A DNA stretch of 64,000 bases from Sphingopyxis sp. DBS4 (GCF_024628865.1 NZ_CP102384.1:1685001-1749000), one strand, 5' to 3'. Shown: positions 37,275 to 46,973, counted from the first letter of the stretch. A program made the numbers and translations. Notes: generated by a model from the letters alone, not told the origin.

Positions 37275-37832
37275 TTGTCGTCGATCGTCGAAACGCGCCA
37301 GACCGCGCGTGAAGAGGCCGCCATGTCGGCCCTTGCCGCCAACCGCGCCGCCGCGCGCAAGGTCGCCGTCGCCGAAAGCTGCACCGGCGGCATGGTGTCG
37401 GCGGCGCTGACCGACATAGCGGGCAGTTCCGACGTGTTCAGCGCCGGCTTCATCACCTATTCGGGCGATGCGAAGAAGCGCCAGCTCGATGTCAGTGGCG
37501 AAATATTGGAAACCTTCGGCGAGGTCTCGCTTGCGACTGCCTGGGCGATGGCAGCAGGGGTGCTGGCGAACAGTGACGCCGATGTCGCAGTTGCGATCAC
37601 CGGCATTGCCGGGCCCGGCGGGGGATCGGAGAAGAAGCCGGTCGGCCAGGTCGTCTTCGCGCGCGCGCTGCGCGGTCAGGATCCCGACGATTATTTTACC
37701 CAGCGGGTACAGTTCGACTCGAAAGATCGCGCCGCCATCCGCCACGCCGCGACCCTGTTCGCGCTCGACCTGCTTCAGCCCGGCCGGGACTCGCTGCGGC
37801 CGTCGGAGGATATCGCCCTCCCCGCAGCTTGA
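37275..37832 (+). CDS. pncC: CinA C-terminal-type nicotinamide-nucleotide amidohydrolase
   Basis: A 185-residue protein of the CinA-C/PncC type. Motifs VAESCTGGMVSAALTDIAGS (with the catalytic Ser), GFITYSGDAKKRQL and AITGIAGPGGGSEKKPVG. Start set at TTG 37275, three bases after the ispDF stop, with GGAG 11 bases upstream; an ATG at 37323 is the alternative. Deamidates NMN to nicotinate mononucleotide in pyridine-nucleotide salvage. Lacks the N-terminal MoCF-like domain of full CinA. Confidence 0.9.
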   Translation: MSSIVETRQTAREEAAMSALAANRAAARKVAVAESCTGGMVSAALTDIAGSSDVFSAGFITYSGDAKKRQLDVSGEILETFGEVSLATAWAMAAGVLANSDADVAVAITGIAGPGGGSEKKPVGQVVFARALRGQDPDDYFTQRVQFDSKDRAAIRHAATLFALDLLQPGRDSLRPSEDIALPAA

Positions 37833-37893
37833 GCGGCGGGCCTGAAGACAGGCCGGGGTTGCACTCCCGCCCGCCGGAGGCCAAGGCGCCCGA

Positions 37894-39243
37894 ATGCGGA
37901 CAAAGCCTATCCTGTCGCGCTTGACCCGCCTGTGGCTGCTGCGCCTGAACCGCCGCGCCCGCAGCGAGGTCGTCGATATCCGTCGCCGTGTCGCGATGGT
38001 CAGCGGCGCCGTGCTGCTCGGTATCGTCGCCCTTGGCTTTGCCGCGGCCGGCGACCGGGTTCAGCCGATGATATTCGCTCTCGCCGCACGGCTATGGTGG
38101 CTGCCCGTCCTGGTCACCCCCACGGCTTTCGCCCTGATCGTCTGGACCGCCAACCGCTATTTTCCCGAATCGCGCGGATCGGGCATTCCGCAGATCATCG
38201 CGGCGGCGCGGCACCCCGAACAGGCCGCGAAAAGCAAATTGGTGTCGCTGCGCACAGCCTGCGCAAAGCTCGGCCTGACGCTCGCCACCCTGGCCGCGGG
38301 CGGCTCGGTCGGGCGCGAGGGACCTACGGTGCAGGTCAGCGCCGCCATCATGGTGGCCATGCATCGCCTGCTGAAGGTCCGCATGACCGCCGGCGTCTTC
38401 ATCGCTGGCGGTGCCGCGGGGGTTGCCGCCGCCTTCAATACGCCGCTGGCGGGCATCGCCTTCGCAATCGAGGAACTGGCCGCGGCCTATGAACAACGCG
38501 TCGCGGTTCTGACGATGGGCGCCGTGATGATCGCGGGCCTCGTCAGCCTCTCGGTCGCGGGCGATTATGTCTATCTCGGGGTGATGCGGGATACGCTTCC
38601 GGTCACCGACGCGCTGCTGATCGCACCGATCGCCGGGATCGGCGGCGGGCTTGCCGGCGGGCTGTTTGCGAAAATCATTCTTGCCGCGAGCGATCGCACC
38701 GCCGGCTGGGCGCGCCGCGCAGCCAGGCGGCCGGTAGTTTTTGCCGCGGTCTGCGGGCTCGTCGTCGCACTGGTCGGGATCACCACCGACGGCGCGACCT
38801 GGGGCACCGGTTATGACGTCACCAAATTCCTGGTCGAGGGCAATCAGGGCAAGCTCTGGTTCTTTCCTGCGAAGTTCACGGCCGCGCTCGCTTCGACACT
38901 CAGCGGCGCTCCGGGCGGCATCTTCGCGCCGTCCCTCGCGGTCGGCGCGGGATTCGGAAATCTTCTAACGCCCGCTTTTCCCAACAGCCCGGCGGGCGCC
39001 GTCGTCATGATGGGAATGGTCGCCTATTTCGTCGGCGTCGTGCGAGCGCCCCTGACGGCCGTCATCATCCTGATCGAGGCGACGGCGGCGCGGGGCGTTA
39101 TCGTGCCACTGTTCATGACCGCGCTGATCGCCGACTGGACGAGCGCGCAAATCTGTCCGACCCGCCTCTATCACGGCCTGTCGCGGCAAATGCTGCCCGC
39201 CAAAAATCCGCGCGCCGATGGCGATCCTCAGGGAATCGCGTAG
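37894..39243 (+). CDS. CLC-family chloride channel / H+-Cl- antiporter
   Basis: A 449-residue integral membrane protein with around ten helices. Chloride-site signatures present: GSGIPQ, GREGPTVQ with the external gating glutamate, and GIFAPSLAVGAG. A glutamate pair in FAIEEL matches the internal proton glutamate of exchangers such as EcClcA, which favours antiport. No CBS domains. Its last 16 bases overlap the end of the convergent thioesterase gene. Confidence 0.9.
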   Translation: MRTKPILSRLTRLWLLRLNRRARSEVVDIRRRVAMVSGAVLLGIVALGFAAAGDRVQPMIFALAARLWWLPVLVTPTAFALIVWTANRYFPESRGSGIPQIIAAARHPEQAAKSKLVSLRTACAKLGLTLATLAAGGSVGREGPTVQVSAAIMVAMHRLLKVRMTAGVFIAGGAAGVAAAFNTPLAGIAFAIEELAAAYEQRVAVLTMGAVMIAGLVSLSVAGDYVYLGVMRDTLPVTDALLIAPIAGIGGGLAGGLFAKIILAASDRTAGWARRAARRPVVFAAVCGLVVALVGITTDGATWGTGYDVTKFLVEGNQGKLWFFPAKFTAALASTLSGAPGGIFAPSLAVGAGFGNLLTPAFPNSPAGAVVMMGMVAYFVGVVRAPLTAVIILIEATAARGVIVPLFMTALIADWTSAQICPTRLYHGLSRQMLPAKNPRADGDPQGIA

Positions 39244-39671
39244 GTCACATTCGCCTGTCCGACCGGCTTGTCGGCATCGTCGGTCCAGATGCGCACGTCC
39301 ATCACCGCCAGCCGCTTGCCGAGGCGCAGCATATGCGCGTCGGCGAATACCGGCCCCGGACGGCACGGACGCAGAAACTGATAATTGAGCGCGCTCGTCA
39401 CCGCCATCGCGACCGGGCCGATATGCGCGAGGACGAGCGCATAGGCCGCCATGTCGGCAAAGCCCATCTGCGTCGGGCCGGAAATCAGTCCGCCGGGACG
39501 CAGCGCCTGCTCATTGGGGTCGATCCGCGCGCGGATATGCCCCGGCGCCGCCGAGACGACATGGCCGCGCGAGCCCGGCTTCGCATGGGGGAAGGCGTCC
39601 GCCATGAAGGCGTTGAGCGCGTCCGCGTCCATGCGGACCGCGCTCGAAGAGATGGGCGCCTCCCCTGCCAT
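39228..39671 (-). CDS. PaaI-family hotdog thioesterase
   Basis: A 147-residue hotdog-fold protein. LRPGGLISGPTQMGFADMAA is the thioesterase helix region and TSALNYQFLRPCRPGPVFAD the central sheet of the PaaI/YigI type. Probably hydrolyses acyl-CoA thioesters; the substrate is unknown. Start lies five bases past the ettA stop on the same strand, so it may be cotranscribed with ettA. The 3' end overlaps the CLC gene tail to tail. Confidence 0.85.
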   Translation of the reverse strand: MAGEAPISSSAVRMDADALNAFMADAFPHAKPGSRGHVVSAAPGHIRARIDPNEQALRPGGLISGPTQMGFADMAAYALVLAHIGPVAMAVTSALNYQFLRPCRPGPVFADAHMLRLGKRLAVMDVRIWTDDADKPVGQANVTYAIP

Positions 39672-39676
39672 GCCGG

Positions 39677-41356
39677 TCAGCGCGTCAGCTTCTTGTAGGT
39701 CGTCGCGTGCGGACGCGTCGCCTCGTCGCCGAGGCGACGGATCTTGTCTTCCTCATAGGCCTCGAAATTGCCCTCGAACCATTCGACATGGCTGTCGCCC
39801 TCAAAGGCGAGGATGTGCGTCGCGAGGCGATCGAGGAAGAAGCGGTCGTGGCTGATGACCACCGCGCAGCCCGCGAAATTCTCCAGCGCTTCTTCCAGCG
39901 CCGCGAGCGTTTCGGTGTCGAGGTCGTTGGTCGGTTCGTCGAGCAACAGCACGTTGCCGCCGGCCTTCAGCATCTTCGCCATATGGACGCGGTTGCGCTC
40001 GCCGCCCGAAAGCTGGCCGACCTTCTTCTGCTGATCGGTGCCCTTGAAGTTGAAGGCGCCGACATAGGCGCGCGTCTGCATCTCGTGCTTGCCGATCGAC
40101 ATCATGTCGTGACCGCCCGAGATTTCCTCCCAGACATTCTTGTTCGGATCGAGCGCGTCGCGGCTCTGGTCGACATAGCCGAGGCGAACGGTATCGCCGA
40201 TCGCGACGCTGCCGTTATCAGGCTGTTCCTGTCCGGTGATCAGCTTGAACAAAGTCGATTTGCCCGCGCCGTTCGGCCCGATGACGCCGACGATGCCGCC
40301 GGGCGGCAGGGTGAAGGACAGGTCCTCGAACAGCAATTTGTCGCCATAGGCCTTCGAGATGCCCGTCACCTCGATCACCTTGCCGCCGAGGCGCTCGGGC
40401 ACCTGGATGACGATCTGCGCCTTGCCGGGGGTCCGGTTTTCCTGCGCCTCGACAAGCTGGTCGAAGCTCTTGATACGCGCCTTCGACTTGGCCTGACGCG
40501 CTTTGGGCGACTGCCGGATCCATTCGAGCTCGTCGCGGATCGCCTTCTGGCGCCCCTGATCCTCGCGCGCCTCCTGTTCGAGTCGCTTGCCCTTCTTGTC
40601 GAGGTAGGTCGAATAATTGCCCTCGTAGACGAAGTAGCGGCCGCGATCGAGTTCGAGGATCCAGTTCACGACATTGTCGAGGAAATAGCGATCGTGGGTG
40701 ACGAGGATGACGTTGCCCGGATAGTCGACCAGATGCTTTTCCAGCCATGCGACGCTTTCCGCGTCCAAATGGTTGGTCGGTTCGTCGAGCAGCAGGATCG
40801 ACGGCTTTTCGAGCAGCAAACGGGTCAGCGCGATACGGCGCTTTTCGCCGCCCGACAGATTTTCGACGCTCCAGTCGCCGGGCGGGCAGCGGAGCGCCTC
40901 CATCGCGATTTCGAGCTGGTTGTCGAGCGTCCAGCCGTCGACCGCGTCGATCTTTTCCTGCAGCGTGCCCATTTCCTCCATCAGCGCGTCGAAATCGGCA
41001 TCGGCGGGCGGATCGGCCATCAGCGCGCTGATCTCGTTGAAGCGGTCCATCATGTCGGCGACCGGGCGCACCCCATCCATGACATTTTCCTTGACCGTCT
41101 TGTTCGGATCGAGCTGCGGCTCCTGCGCCAGATAGCCGACGGTGATGCCCTCGCCCGGCCACGCTTCGCCGGTGAAATCCTTGTCAATGCCGGCCATGAT
41201 CTTCATCAGCGTCGATTTGCCGGTGCCGTTCGGGCCGACGATGCCGATCTTGGCATCGGGATAGAATTGCAGGCTCAGATTGTTGAGCGTCGGCTTTTGC
41301 GCGCCGGGATAGGTCTTGGTCAGACCCTTCATCACGAAACTATATTGGGCGGCCAT
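39677..41356 (-). CDS. ettA: ABC-F translational throttle ATPase EttA
   Basis: A 559-residue protein with two ABC ATPase modules and no membrane segments. Module 1: Walker A GPNGTGKST, signature NLSGGEKRRIALTRLL, Walker B LLLDEPTNHLD. Module 2: GPNGAGKST, QLSGGERNRVHMAKML, LLLDEPTNDLD. Between them is the P-site tRNA-interaction linker (KKGKRLEQEAREDQGRQKAI). Length and the closing RPHATTYKKLTR are typical of EttA. Binds the ribosomal E site and gates the first peptide bond according to energy status. Confidence 0.95.
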   Translation of the reverse strand: MAAQYSFVMKGLTKTYPGAQKPTLNNLSLQFYPDAKIGIVGPNGTGKSTLMKIMAGIDKDFTGEAWPGEGITVGYLAQEPQLDPNKTVKENVMDGVRPVADMMDRFNEISALMADPPADADFDALMEEMGTLQEKIDAVDGWTLDNQLEIAMEALRCPPGDWSVENLSGGEKRRIALTRLLLEKPSILLLDEPTNHLDAESVAWLEKHLVDYPGNVILVTHDRYFLDNVVNWILELDRGRYFVYEGNYSTYLDKKGKRLEQEAREDQGRQKAIRDELEWIRQSPKARQAKSKARIKSFDQLVEAQENRTPGKAQIVIQVPERLGGKVIEVTGISKAYGDKLLFEDLSFTLPPGGIVGVIGPNGAGKSTLFKLITGQEQPDNGSVAIGDTVRLGYVDQSRDALDPNKNVWEEISGGHDMMSIGKHEMQTRAYVGAFNFKGTDQQKKVGQLSGGERNRVHMAKMLKAGGNVLLLDEPTNDLDTETLAALEEALENFAGCAVVISHDRFFLDRLATHILAFEGDSHVEWFEGNFEAYEEDKIRRLGDEATRPHATTYKKLTR

Positions 41357-41496
41357 CGATATGCTCCGAACAGAGGCTGGGCCGCGCGCTCGCGGCCGGA
41401 AGAGTTGGGCGCCGGTTAGCGAAAGGGCGCGGGGTTGGCAATCATTGGGGCAATCGAGGCTTGCGAGGGGCGGAGGCGGCCCGCTAGGACTGCGTC

Positions 41497-42861
41497 ATGA
41501 CAGGCTCATCCACCCCCGCCCGCCTTGTCGGGATCGCCGCCCTGCTTCTCGCAACCGCCGCCAGCGCCGCACCGAGCGCAGTCGACCTCGCGCAAAGCGG
41601 CGACGACCCGGCCTGGTCGATTACCGAGGATCTGACCACCGAAATCGGCCCGCGGCCCGCTGGCAGCGATCGTGAAGCCGCGGCGCGGCGCTGGGCCGTC
41701 GACCGGCTGAAGGCGATGGGCTTCGCCAATGTCCGCGAGGAAGCCTATCAAATGCCGGTATGGCAGCGCGGCGCGGAGGAGGCCTGGCTCACCGCGCCCT
41801 TCCTGCCGCAGAAGCTGACCGTCGTCGGGCTCGGCAACAGCGGCGCGACCGGGCCGAAGGGGATCGAGGCGGAGGTCGCCTATTTCGACGGCTATGACGC
41901 CCTCGTCGCCGCGCCCGACACGGCGGTGAAGGGCAAGATCGTCTTCGTCGACAATCAGATGAAGGCGGCGCAGGACGGCAGCGGTTACGGCTATTTCGGG
42001 CGCGGGCGTTTCATGGGGCCGAGCGTGGCGGCGAAGAAGGGGGCGCTCGCCATCGTCATCCGTTCGATCGGCACCGACAGCCATCGCATCGCGCACGCGG
42101 GCGTGACCAATTTCGACGACGGCGTGACCCCGATCCCCGCCGCCGCCATTTCCGGCCCCGACGCCGACCAGCTCGTCCGCCAATGGCAGCGCCGCCCGGG
42201 CGCGCTGCGCCTGAAGCTGCTGCTGACGCCGCGCCGGCTGGAGCAGCAGGCATCGGGCAACGTCATCGCCGAGGTGCCGGGAAGCGATCCCGCCGCGAGT
42301 CCGGTGATCGCCGCCTGCCACCTCGATAGCTGGGACCAGGGCACCGGCGCGATCGACGATGCGGCAGGCTGCGGGATCATCGCCGCTGCGGCGAAGCACG
42401 TCATGGCCGCGGGCCAGCCGCGCCGCACGATCCGCATCCTCTGGGCGGGCGCCGAAGAAGTCGGCGGGTTCGGCGGCAAGGCCTATTTCGATGCGCATGG
42501 CAAGGAACGCCACGCCGCCGCGCTCGAATCCGATTTCGGCGCCGACCGCGTCTGGCGCGTCGATTTCAAGCTGCCCGACAGCGCGAAACCGCTGACCGAG
42601 CGGATCGCGGCGGCGCTCGCGCCGCTCGGCATCACGCCCGGCAGGACTCCCGCCAGCGGCGGCACCGACATCGGCGCGCTCACCGCCGCCGGCACGCCGA
42701 TCGTCGACCTGCAGCAGGACGGCACCCGCTATTTCGACATCCATCACACGCCCGACGACACGCTCGACAAGGTCGATCCGGCGCAATTGCGACAAAATGT
42801 CGTCGCCTGGACCGCGACTTTGGCGATTCTCGCGAACAGCAGCGATTCCGAGCTTCCCTGA
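41497..42861 (+). CDS. Exported M28-family metallopeptidase
   Basis: A 454-residue zinc aminopeptidase-like protein. Signal peptide LVGIAALLLATAASAAPSA. A PA (protease-associated) insertion region lies around residues 120-200. Metal ligands appear in order: ACHLDSWDQGTGAIDDAAG (His and Asp), AGAEEVGGFGGKAYF (Glu-Glu) and a later HHTPDDTLDKVDPAQL His. The layout matches the human plasma glutamate carboxypeptidase-like subfamily. Periplasmic or secreted peptide degradation. Confidence 0.9.
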   Translation: MTGSSTPARLVGIAALLLATAASAAPSAVDLAQSGDDPAWSITEDLTTEIGPRPAGSDREAAARRWAVDRLKAMGFANVREEAYQMPVWQRGAEEAWLTAPFLPQKLTVVGLGNSGATGPKGIEAEVAYFDGYDALVAAPDTAVKGKIVFVDNQMKAAQDGSGYGYFGRGRFMGPSVAAKKGALAIVIRSIGTDSHRIAHAGVTNFDDGVTPIPAAAISGPDADQLVRQWQRRPGALRLKLLLTPRRLEQQASGNVIAEVPGSDPAASPVIAACHLDSWDQGTGAIDDAAGCGIIAAAAKHVMAAGQPRRTIRILWAGAEEVGGFGGKAYFDAHGKERHAAALESDFGADRVWRVDFKLPDSAKPLTERIAAALAPLGITPGRTPASGGTDIGALTAAGTPIVDLQQDGTRYFDIHHTPDDTLDKVDPAQLRQNVVAWTATLAILANSSDSELP

Positions 42862-42916
42862 TTGTTTCGGGGAAATGACAGTTTTCTGCGCGCACGGGAC
42901 ATCTCAATTATTTTTG

Positions 42917-42944
42917 TTGACGATTCACGCGGAAAGGCTAAATC
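42917..42944 (+). promoter_or_regulatory. Sigma70-like promoter of the Ala-rich lipoprotein gene
   Basis: TTGACG at 42917-42922 and TAAATC at 42939-42944 separated by 16 bases. It leaves a leader of about 60 bases before the lipoprotein ATG at 43009. Prediction by eye only. Confidence 0.4.
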
Positions 42945-43008
42945 CCGCCGCTCGCGGGACGGGAAAGTTTCCCCAGCGCGGAAAGGCATTTTAGGGAGCC
43001 CACACATC

Positions 43009-43308
43009 ATGAAGAAGTTTGCTGCTATCGCCGTTGCCGCCAGCATGTTCGCCCTCGCCGCTTGCGGTGAGAAGGCTGCTGACGAAGCTGCCACCACCGA
43101 AGCTCCGGCTGCGGACGCGGTTGCTGAAGAAGGCGCCGACGCCGCTGCTGCTGGCGCCGATGCCGCCGCTGCTGGTGCCGACGCTGCCGCTGCTGGCGCC
43201 GACGCTGCTGCCGCTCCGGCCGCTGCCGACGCCGCTGCTGCTCCGGCTGCTGCCGCTGCTCCGGCCGCTGACGCCAAGGCTGCTGCTCCGGCTGAAGAAA
43301 AGAAGTAA
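43009..43308 (+). CDS. Small Ala-rich low-complexity lipoprotein
   Basis: A 99-residue protein with AGGGAG before the ATG. Lipoprotein signal KKFAAIAVAASMFALAAC gives LAAC lipobox, so the mature protein is anchored after Cys19. The mature part is almost only Ala, Asp, Glu and Pro, with repeated GADAAAA units followed by Ala/Pro runs and ending KAAAPAEEKK. Likely an extended acidic envelope polypeptide; function unknown. Strong signal sequence, a promoter-like element and an excellent terminator suggest high expression. Confidence 0.82.
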   Translation: MKKFAAIAVAASMFALAACGEKAADEAATTEAPAADAVAEEGADAAAAGADAAAAGADAAAAGADAAAAPAAADAAAAPAAAAAPAADAKAAAPAEEKK

Positions 43309-43342
43309 GTCGCAGCCCTTCGGGGCAATGACTGAAACGAAC

Positions 43343-43376
43343 AAGGGCGGTCTTCCTTCGGGAAGGCCGCCTTTTT
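43343..43376 (+). terminator. Rho-independent terminator after the lipoprotein gene
   Basis: Stem AAGGGCGGTCTTCC, loop TTCG, stem GGAAGGCCGCCTTT, then a T run. One or two G-U pairs only. It stands 34 bases after the lipoprotein stop and 27 before the convergent gene end, so it can serve both strands. Confidence 0.88.
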
Positions 43377-43403
43377 CGTTGCCCAAAGCCTATTTGCCCC
43401 AGC

Positions 43404-45278
43404 TTATTTGATCTGGGCCTGGATGCTGATCGTGAAGCTGGTCGGAACGCCGGTCGACCCCGCCATCGTGCCGCGCGGCCGCAGGCAGACATATTTCACC
43501 GCCGGATCATAGGACGCGACCGGCGTATAGGTGCAGGCGGCGAAGCTTGCAGGGCGGGTCGCCGAACTGGAATAGCGAATATCGGTCGCGCTGCTGAAGG
43601 TCAGCCCGCTCGTCGGCGATCCCTGCGTGAAAAGCGGATTCGCCGCCGTCCCCACCGAAATCTGAAGCGGCAGCGTATCGACGATGAACATGCTGTTGTT
43701 GTCGACCGACGCCGGCCCGCTGTTGCGGACTTCCAGCGTGTAACGCACGATGCCGCCCGGGATCGCCTTGGGATCGATCGCCCCGTTGACGGGATCGGAG
43801 ACGAGCGCCGACGTCTTGGCAATGTCGAGCGTCGCGTTCGATGCCCGTTTCGTGTTGGTGATCGTGCAGTTGATGACGTCGCCCATCTGCGGCGTCACGC
43901 TGCCGCCGACGACGGTCGGCAGCACGGTCGATGAGGAGGCGCCGTTGGCGCAGCTCAGAACCGCCGAATATTGGCCGAGGCTGGTCGTTCCCGCTGGCGC
44001 CTCATCAAAGCTGTAGGCGGTTCCCGCGGCGACCTGCGTCTGCGCGGTCGACGCATTGCCGACGCTTGCTCCGGTGCCGGTCGTGGTCATCGTCGCGGTG
44101 ACCGTCGCCCCTTGCGCAATGGTCATCACGAACTGGTCGCCCGCGAACTGGCGCCCCGACGCCGCCAGCGCCTTGGTCAGGCGGAGATGCGGATAGGGCG
44201 TCTCGGTAAAGCTGCACTGGACGGCATCGCCAAAGCGCAGCGTGCCGAAATCATAGGAGGTGGTGACGACGCCGTTCGGCATGACGGTCGGCGAGCCCGA
44301 TGCGGCGTTGCTGCACGTCAGCGTCGAGCGATATTGGCCGAGCGCGCTGCTGCTACCCGCTGCCATCGCCTGGTTCAGCGTCAGCGGGATCGCCGCGGTG
44401 CTCGACAGGGCGGCGGCGGTGAAGGGCCCCAGCCCTGCCCCGCTCGACGTGCCCGACGCCAGCACCGTGCCGCTGCCGGTGATCGAAAAGGCGAACTGGT
44501 CGGCCGCGTTAATCCGCGTTCCCGAAATCTGGGTGTTGAGCCGGATCGAGGCGAAGCGCACCGCGAACATCGCCCCCTGGAGCCCGCCACCGACCATCGT
44601 GGTCGTCACCTGCGTCGGTGAGGTCGACCCCATGATATAGGCGCCCACCGTCCCCGCAGCGCCGCTTTCGGTGAAGCTGCTCGTCCCGACCCCCGAGACC
44701 GAAGGATAGGTCGATCCGCTGATCGGCCCCGCGCGGTCGAGTTCCTGCCAGCCGCCGCCGTTGGTCTGAAAGCGCAGCGATTCATTCTCGTTGCTCGACT
44801 CGCCGTCGGCGGCGACGAACATGAAATTGCTGATCGTTCCCGACGCCGGCGGGGTCAGCGCGATGTTCGAGATCGTCACCGTCGTCGTGCCCGCCGCGGT
44901 CTGATAGAGGATCGGACGTCCCGCGATGCCGAGAAAGGCCGTGTTACCGACCGCCGCCCCGGTCCACGACGGTGCCGCCGCAGATGTCGCCGCCGAACCC
45001 GAAACCTTCAGCCGAAAACTCATCACCGTGCCGTCGGGCAAGGTGTAGGAAAAAGCCTGTCCGTTCGTGCCCCGCGCGGTCGTGTCGTTGTAGCTGCCGA
45101 GATCGAGCCAGCAATAGGTCTGCCAGTCGGCGGGCCCGGTCGATCCCTGCGACGTCGCATAATAGCAATTGGCCGCAAGCGCGGGGCTCGCGGCGCACAG
45201 CGACGCGAGCCCCGCGCATAGCGCCGCAATCCATTTCCCCGGACGGATGCCCACCATCTTCAAATGCCTTGGTCCCAT
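43404..45278 (-). CDS. Secreted repeat protein with DUF11-like domain
   Basis: About 624 residues from the ATG at 45278 (a second ATG at 45257 is possible). Signal peptide PGKWIAALCAGLASLCAASP followed by ALA/ANCYY cleavage. The N-terminal half is a beta-rich region with fibrillar-adhesin character (SNFMFVAADGESSNENESLR). Two related middle repeats each show GQYxSxLxCxNAA/GA segments followed by GDxxxCxxTxT. The last 120 residues are a DUF11/conserved-repeat Ig-like fold (DIAKTSALVSDPVNGAIDPK, VRYTLEVRNSGPASVDNN). No sorting or anchoring motif. Probably an extracellular or surface protein of unknown role. Confidence 0.75.
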   Translation of the reverse strand: MGPRHLKMVGIRPGKWIAALCAGLASLCAASPALAANCYYATSQGSTGPADWQTYCWLDLGSYNDTTARGTNGQAFSYTLPDGTVMSFRLKVSGSAATSAAAPSWTGAAVGNTAFLGIAGRPILYQTAAGTTTVTISNIALTPPASGTISNFMFVAADGESSNENESLRFQTNGGGWQELDRAGPISGSTYPSVSGVGTSSFTESGAAGTVGAYIMGSTSPTQVTTTMVGGGLQGAMFAVRFASIRLNTQISGTRINAADQFAFSITGSGTVLASGTSSGAGLGPFTAAALSSTAAIPLTLNQAMAAGSSSALGQYRSTLTCSNAASGSPTVMPNGVVTTSYDFGTLRFGDAVQCSFTETPYPHLRLTKALAASGRQFAGDQFVMTIAQGATVTATMTTTGTGASVGNASTAQTQVAAGTAYSFDEAPAGTTSLGQYSAVLSCANGASSSTVLPTVVGGSVTPQMGDVINCTITNTKRASNATLDIAKTSALVSDPVNGAIDPKAIPGGIVRYTLEVRNSGPASVDNNSMFIVDTLPLQISVGTAANPLFTQGSPTSGLTFSSATDIRYSSSATRPASFAACTYTPVASYDPAVKYVCLRPRGTMAGSTGVPTSFTISIQAQIK

Positions 45279-45383
45279 TTGCGAGGGACCGCCATAAAGA
45301 CAAATGTTTATCAGCGCGTTAAGGGTGATTGACGCGCGTTCAGGACGCGCAGCCCGTGCAATCACGGGGCCTTTTGGGGAAGC

Positions 45384-45460
<77 letters not shown>

Positions 45461-45497
45461 ACCGTGCGGGCGCCTTAGACAGGCTGAGGCCCCAAGT

Positions 45498-46973
45498 CTA
45501 TCCCGCAGACGTCGCGATCAGCCGCGCATAGAAATCGATCATCTTCTTGAAGCTGTCGATCGCCATATGCTCGTTGGTGCCGTGGATCATGGCGGATTCC
45601 TTGAGCGAGACGCGCAGCGGCATGAAGCGATAGACGTCCTCCGACACCGGCTCCATGCTGCGGCTGTCGGTGCCCGCCACGACCAGCATCGGCGTCAGCA
45701 CCGCGTCGGGCGCTTCCGCGCGCGCGGCGGCGGCGATCCATTTCCAGCCCTGCGAACTTGTTGACGACACGCGCGAGGGCTCGCGCGGCGGCTTGACCCA
45801 GGCGAGATCGACCTTCGCGTCACCAACCGCCGCCTTCGCGCGCGCCATGACGTCGGCCGAACTGTTCCAGGGCGCGATGCGATAGTTGATCAGCGCGTTC
45901 GCCGATTGCGGCAGGACATTCTCCTTGGGGCTGCCCTCCAGCATCGTCGGCGCGATGGTGGTGTGGAAGGCGGCGGCGGTCGAGGGCGTGTCGGCGATCC
46001 CGCCCTTGAGCAGCCGCCCGAACAGCCATTGGTTGGCGACCGCCATCTTGGTCGTCCCGCCCTTCTTCGCCGCGAGCGCTTCGATCATCTGTTCGCCGGG
46101 GCCGCGAATTTCCAGCGGGAACGGCTTGTCGGCGATGGCGAGCACCGCCTTGGCGAGCGTCGTCACCCCCGTCTCGGCCGGCGGCATCGAGCTGTGACCG
46201 CCGGGCGCGTTCGCGGTAACCTTCAGGGTCGCATAGCCCTTTTCGGAAATGCCGATCATGATCGCGGGGCCGTCGATCACGGGCGTATCGGCGAGAATGA
46301 GGCCGCCCTCGTCGAGCGTGTAGATCGCCTTCACGCCCTCGGCCTTGAGCTTCGCCGCCGCCGCGACCGCGCCCGACCCGCCGGCTTCCTCGTCATGGCC
46401 CGAAATCAGATAGATGCCGCGCTTGGGCTTGAAGCCCGATTTCGCGAGCGCGTCGACCGCCTCGAATAAACCGATCAGCGAGCCCTTGTCGTCGACGGTG
46501 CCGCGGCCCCACACCGCATTGTCGGCGATCGTCCCCGCAAAGGGCGGATATTTCCAGTCCTTCTCGGTCCCCGGCGTGACCGGTACGACGTCCTGATGCG
46601 CCATCAGGATGATCGGCGCGAGCGAGGCGTCGCTGCCCGGCCAATAATAGACGAGCGTCTTGTTCGGCAGGATCGTGCGCGTCATCGCGCCGTGCGCGGC
46701 GGGATAGGTCGAGGCGAGCCAGGCGTGCAGCCGGTCCCATTCGGCGAGCTGATTGTCGGCCGGGTCCTGGTTCGACACGGTGGGAATCTGCGCGGCCTCG
46801 CTGAGGTGGCGAACGGCGGCGTCGAGGTCATAGGATGGAGCGGCGGCGATCCGGACATCGCTTCCGTCGGCGACGTTCGCGGGGGCAAAGCTTGCGGTGC
46901 GCACTGCAACCGTCGCCGCGGCAACGGCGACGAGCGCGACTCCGCCCAAAATGATGATCCCACGTTTACGCAT
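45498..46973 (-). CDS. M20-family metallopeptidase with N-terminal membrane anchor
   Basis: About 491 residues from MRKRGIIILGG, with GGGGAGAG before the ATG. A signal/anchor helix (IIILGGVALVAVAAATVAV) is followed by the M20 catalytic domain: ILMAHQDVVPV (His and Asp), WGRGTVDDKGSL, GHDEEAGGSGA (catalytic Glu), then a lid/dimer domain starting KGYATLKVTANAPGGHSS and a late HGTNEHMAIDS metal His. Family members are carboxypeptidases or aminoacylases. Periplasmic or membrane-attached peptide hydrolysis. Confidence 0.9.
   Translation of the reverse strand: MRKRGIIILGGVALVAVAAATVAVRTASFAPANVADGSDVRIAAAPSYDLDAAVRHLSEAAQIPTVSNQDPADNQLAEWDRLHAWLASTYPAAHGAMTRTILPNKTLVYYWPGSDASLAPIILMAHQDVVPVTPGTEKDWKYPPFAGTIADNAVWGRGTVDDKGSLIGLFEAVDALAKSGFKPKRGIYLISGHDEEAGGSGAVAAAAKLKAEGVKAIYTLDEGGLILADTPVIDGPAIMIGISEKGYATLKVTANAPGGHSSMPPAETGVTTLAKAVLAIADKPFPLEIRGPGEQMIEALAAKKGGTTKMAVANQWLFGRLLKGGIADTPSTAAAFHTTIAPTMLEGSPKENVLPQSANALINYRIAPWNSSADVMARAKAAVGDAKVDLAWVKPPREPSRVSSTSSQGWKWIAAAARAEAPDAVLTPMLVVAGTDSRSMEPVSEDVYRFMPLRVSLKESAMIHGTNEHMAIDSFKKMIDFYARLIATSAG

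Noticed and set aside
43140..43300. Short periodic DNA in the Ala-rich gene as a possible CRISPR or VNTR locus
   Set aside because: Repeats are in frame, uneven in length and encode the GADAAAA motif; there are no unique spacers of constant size.
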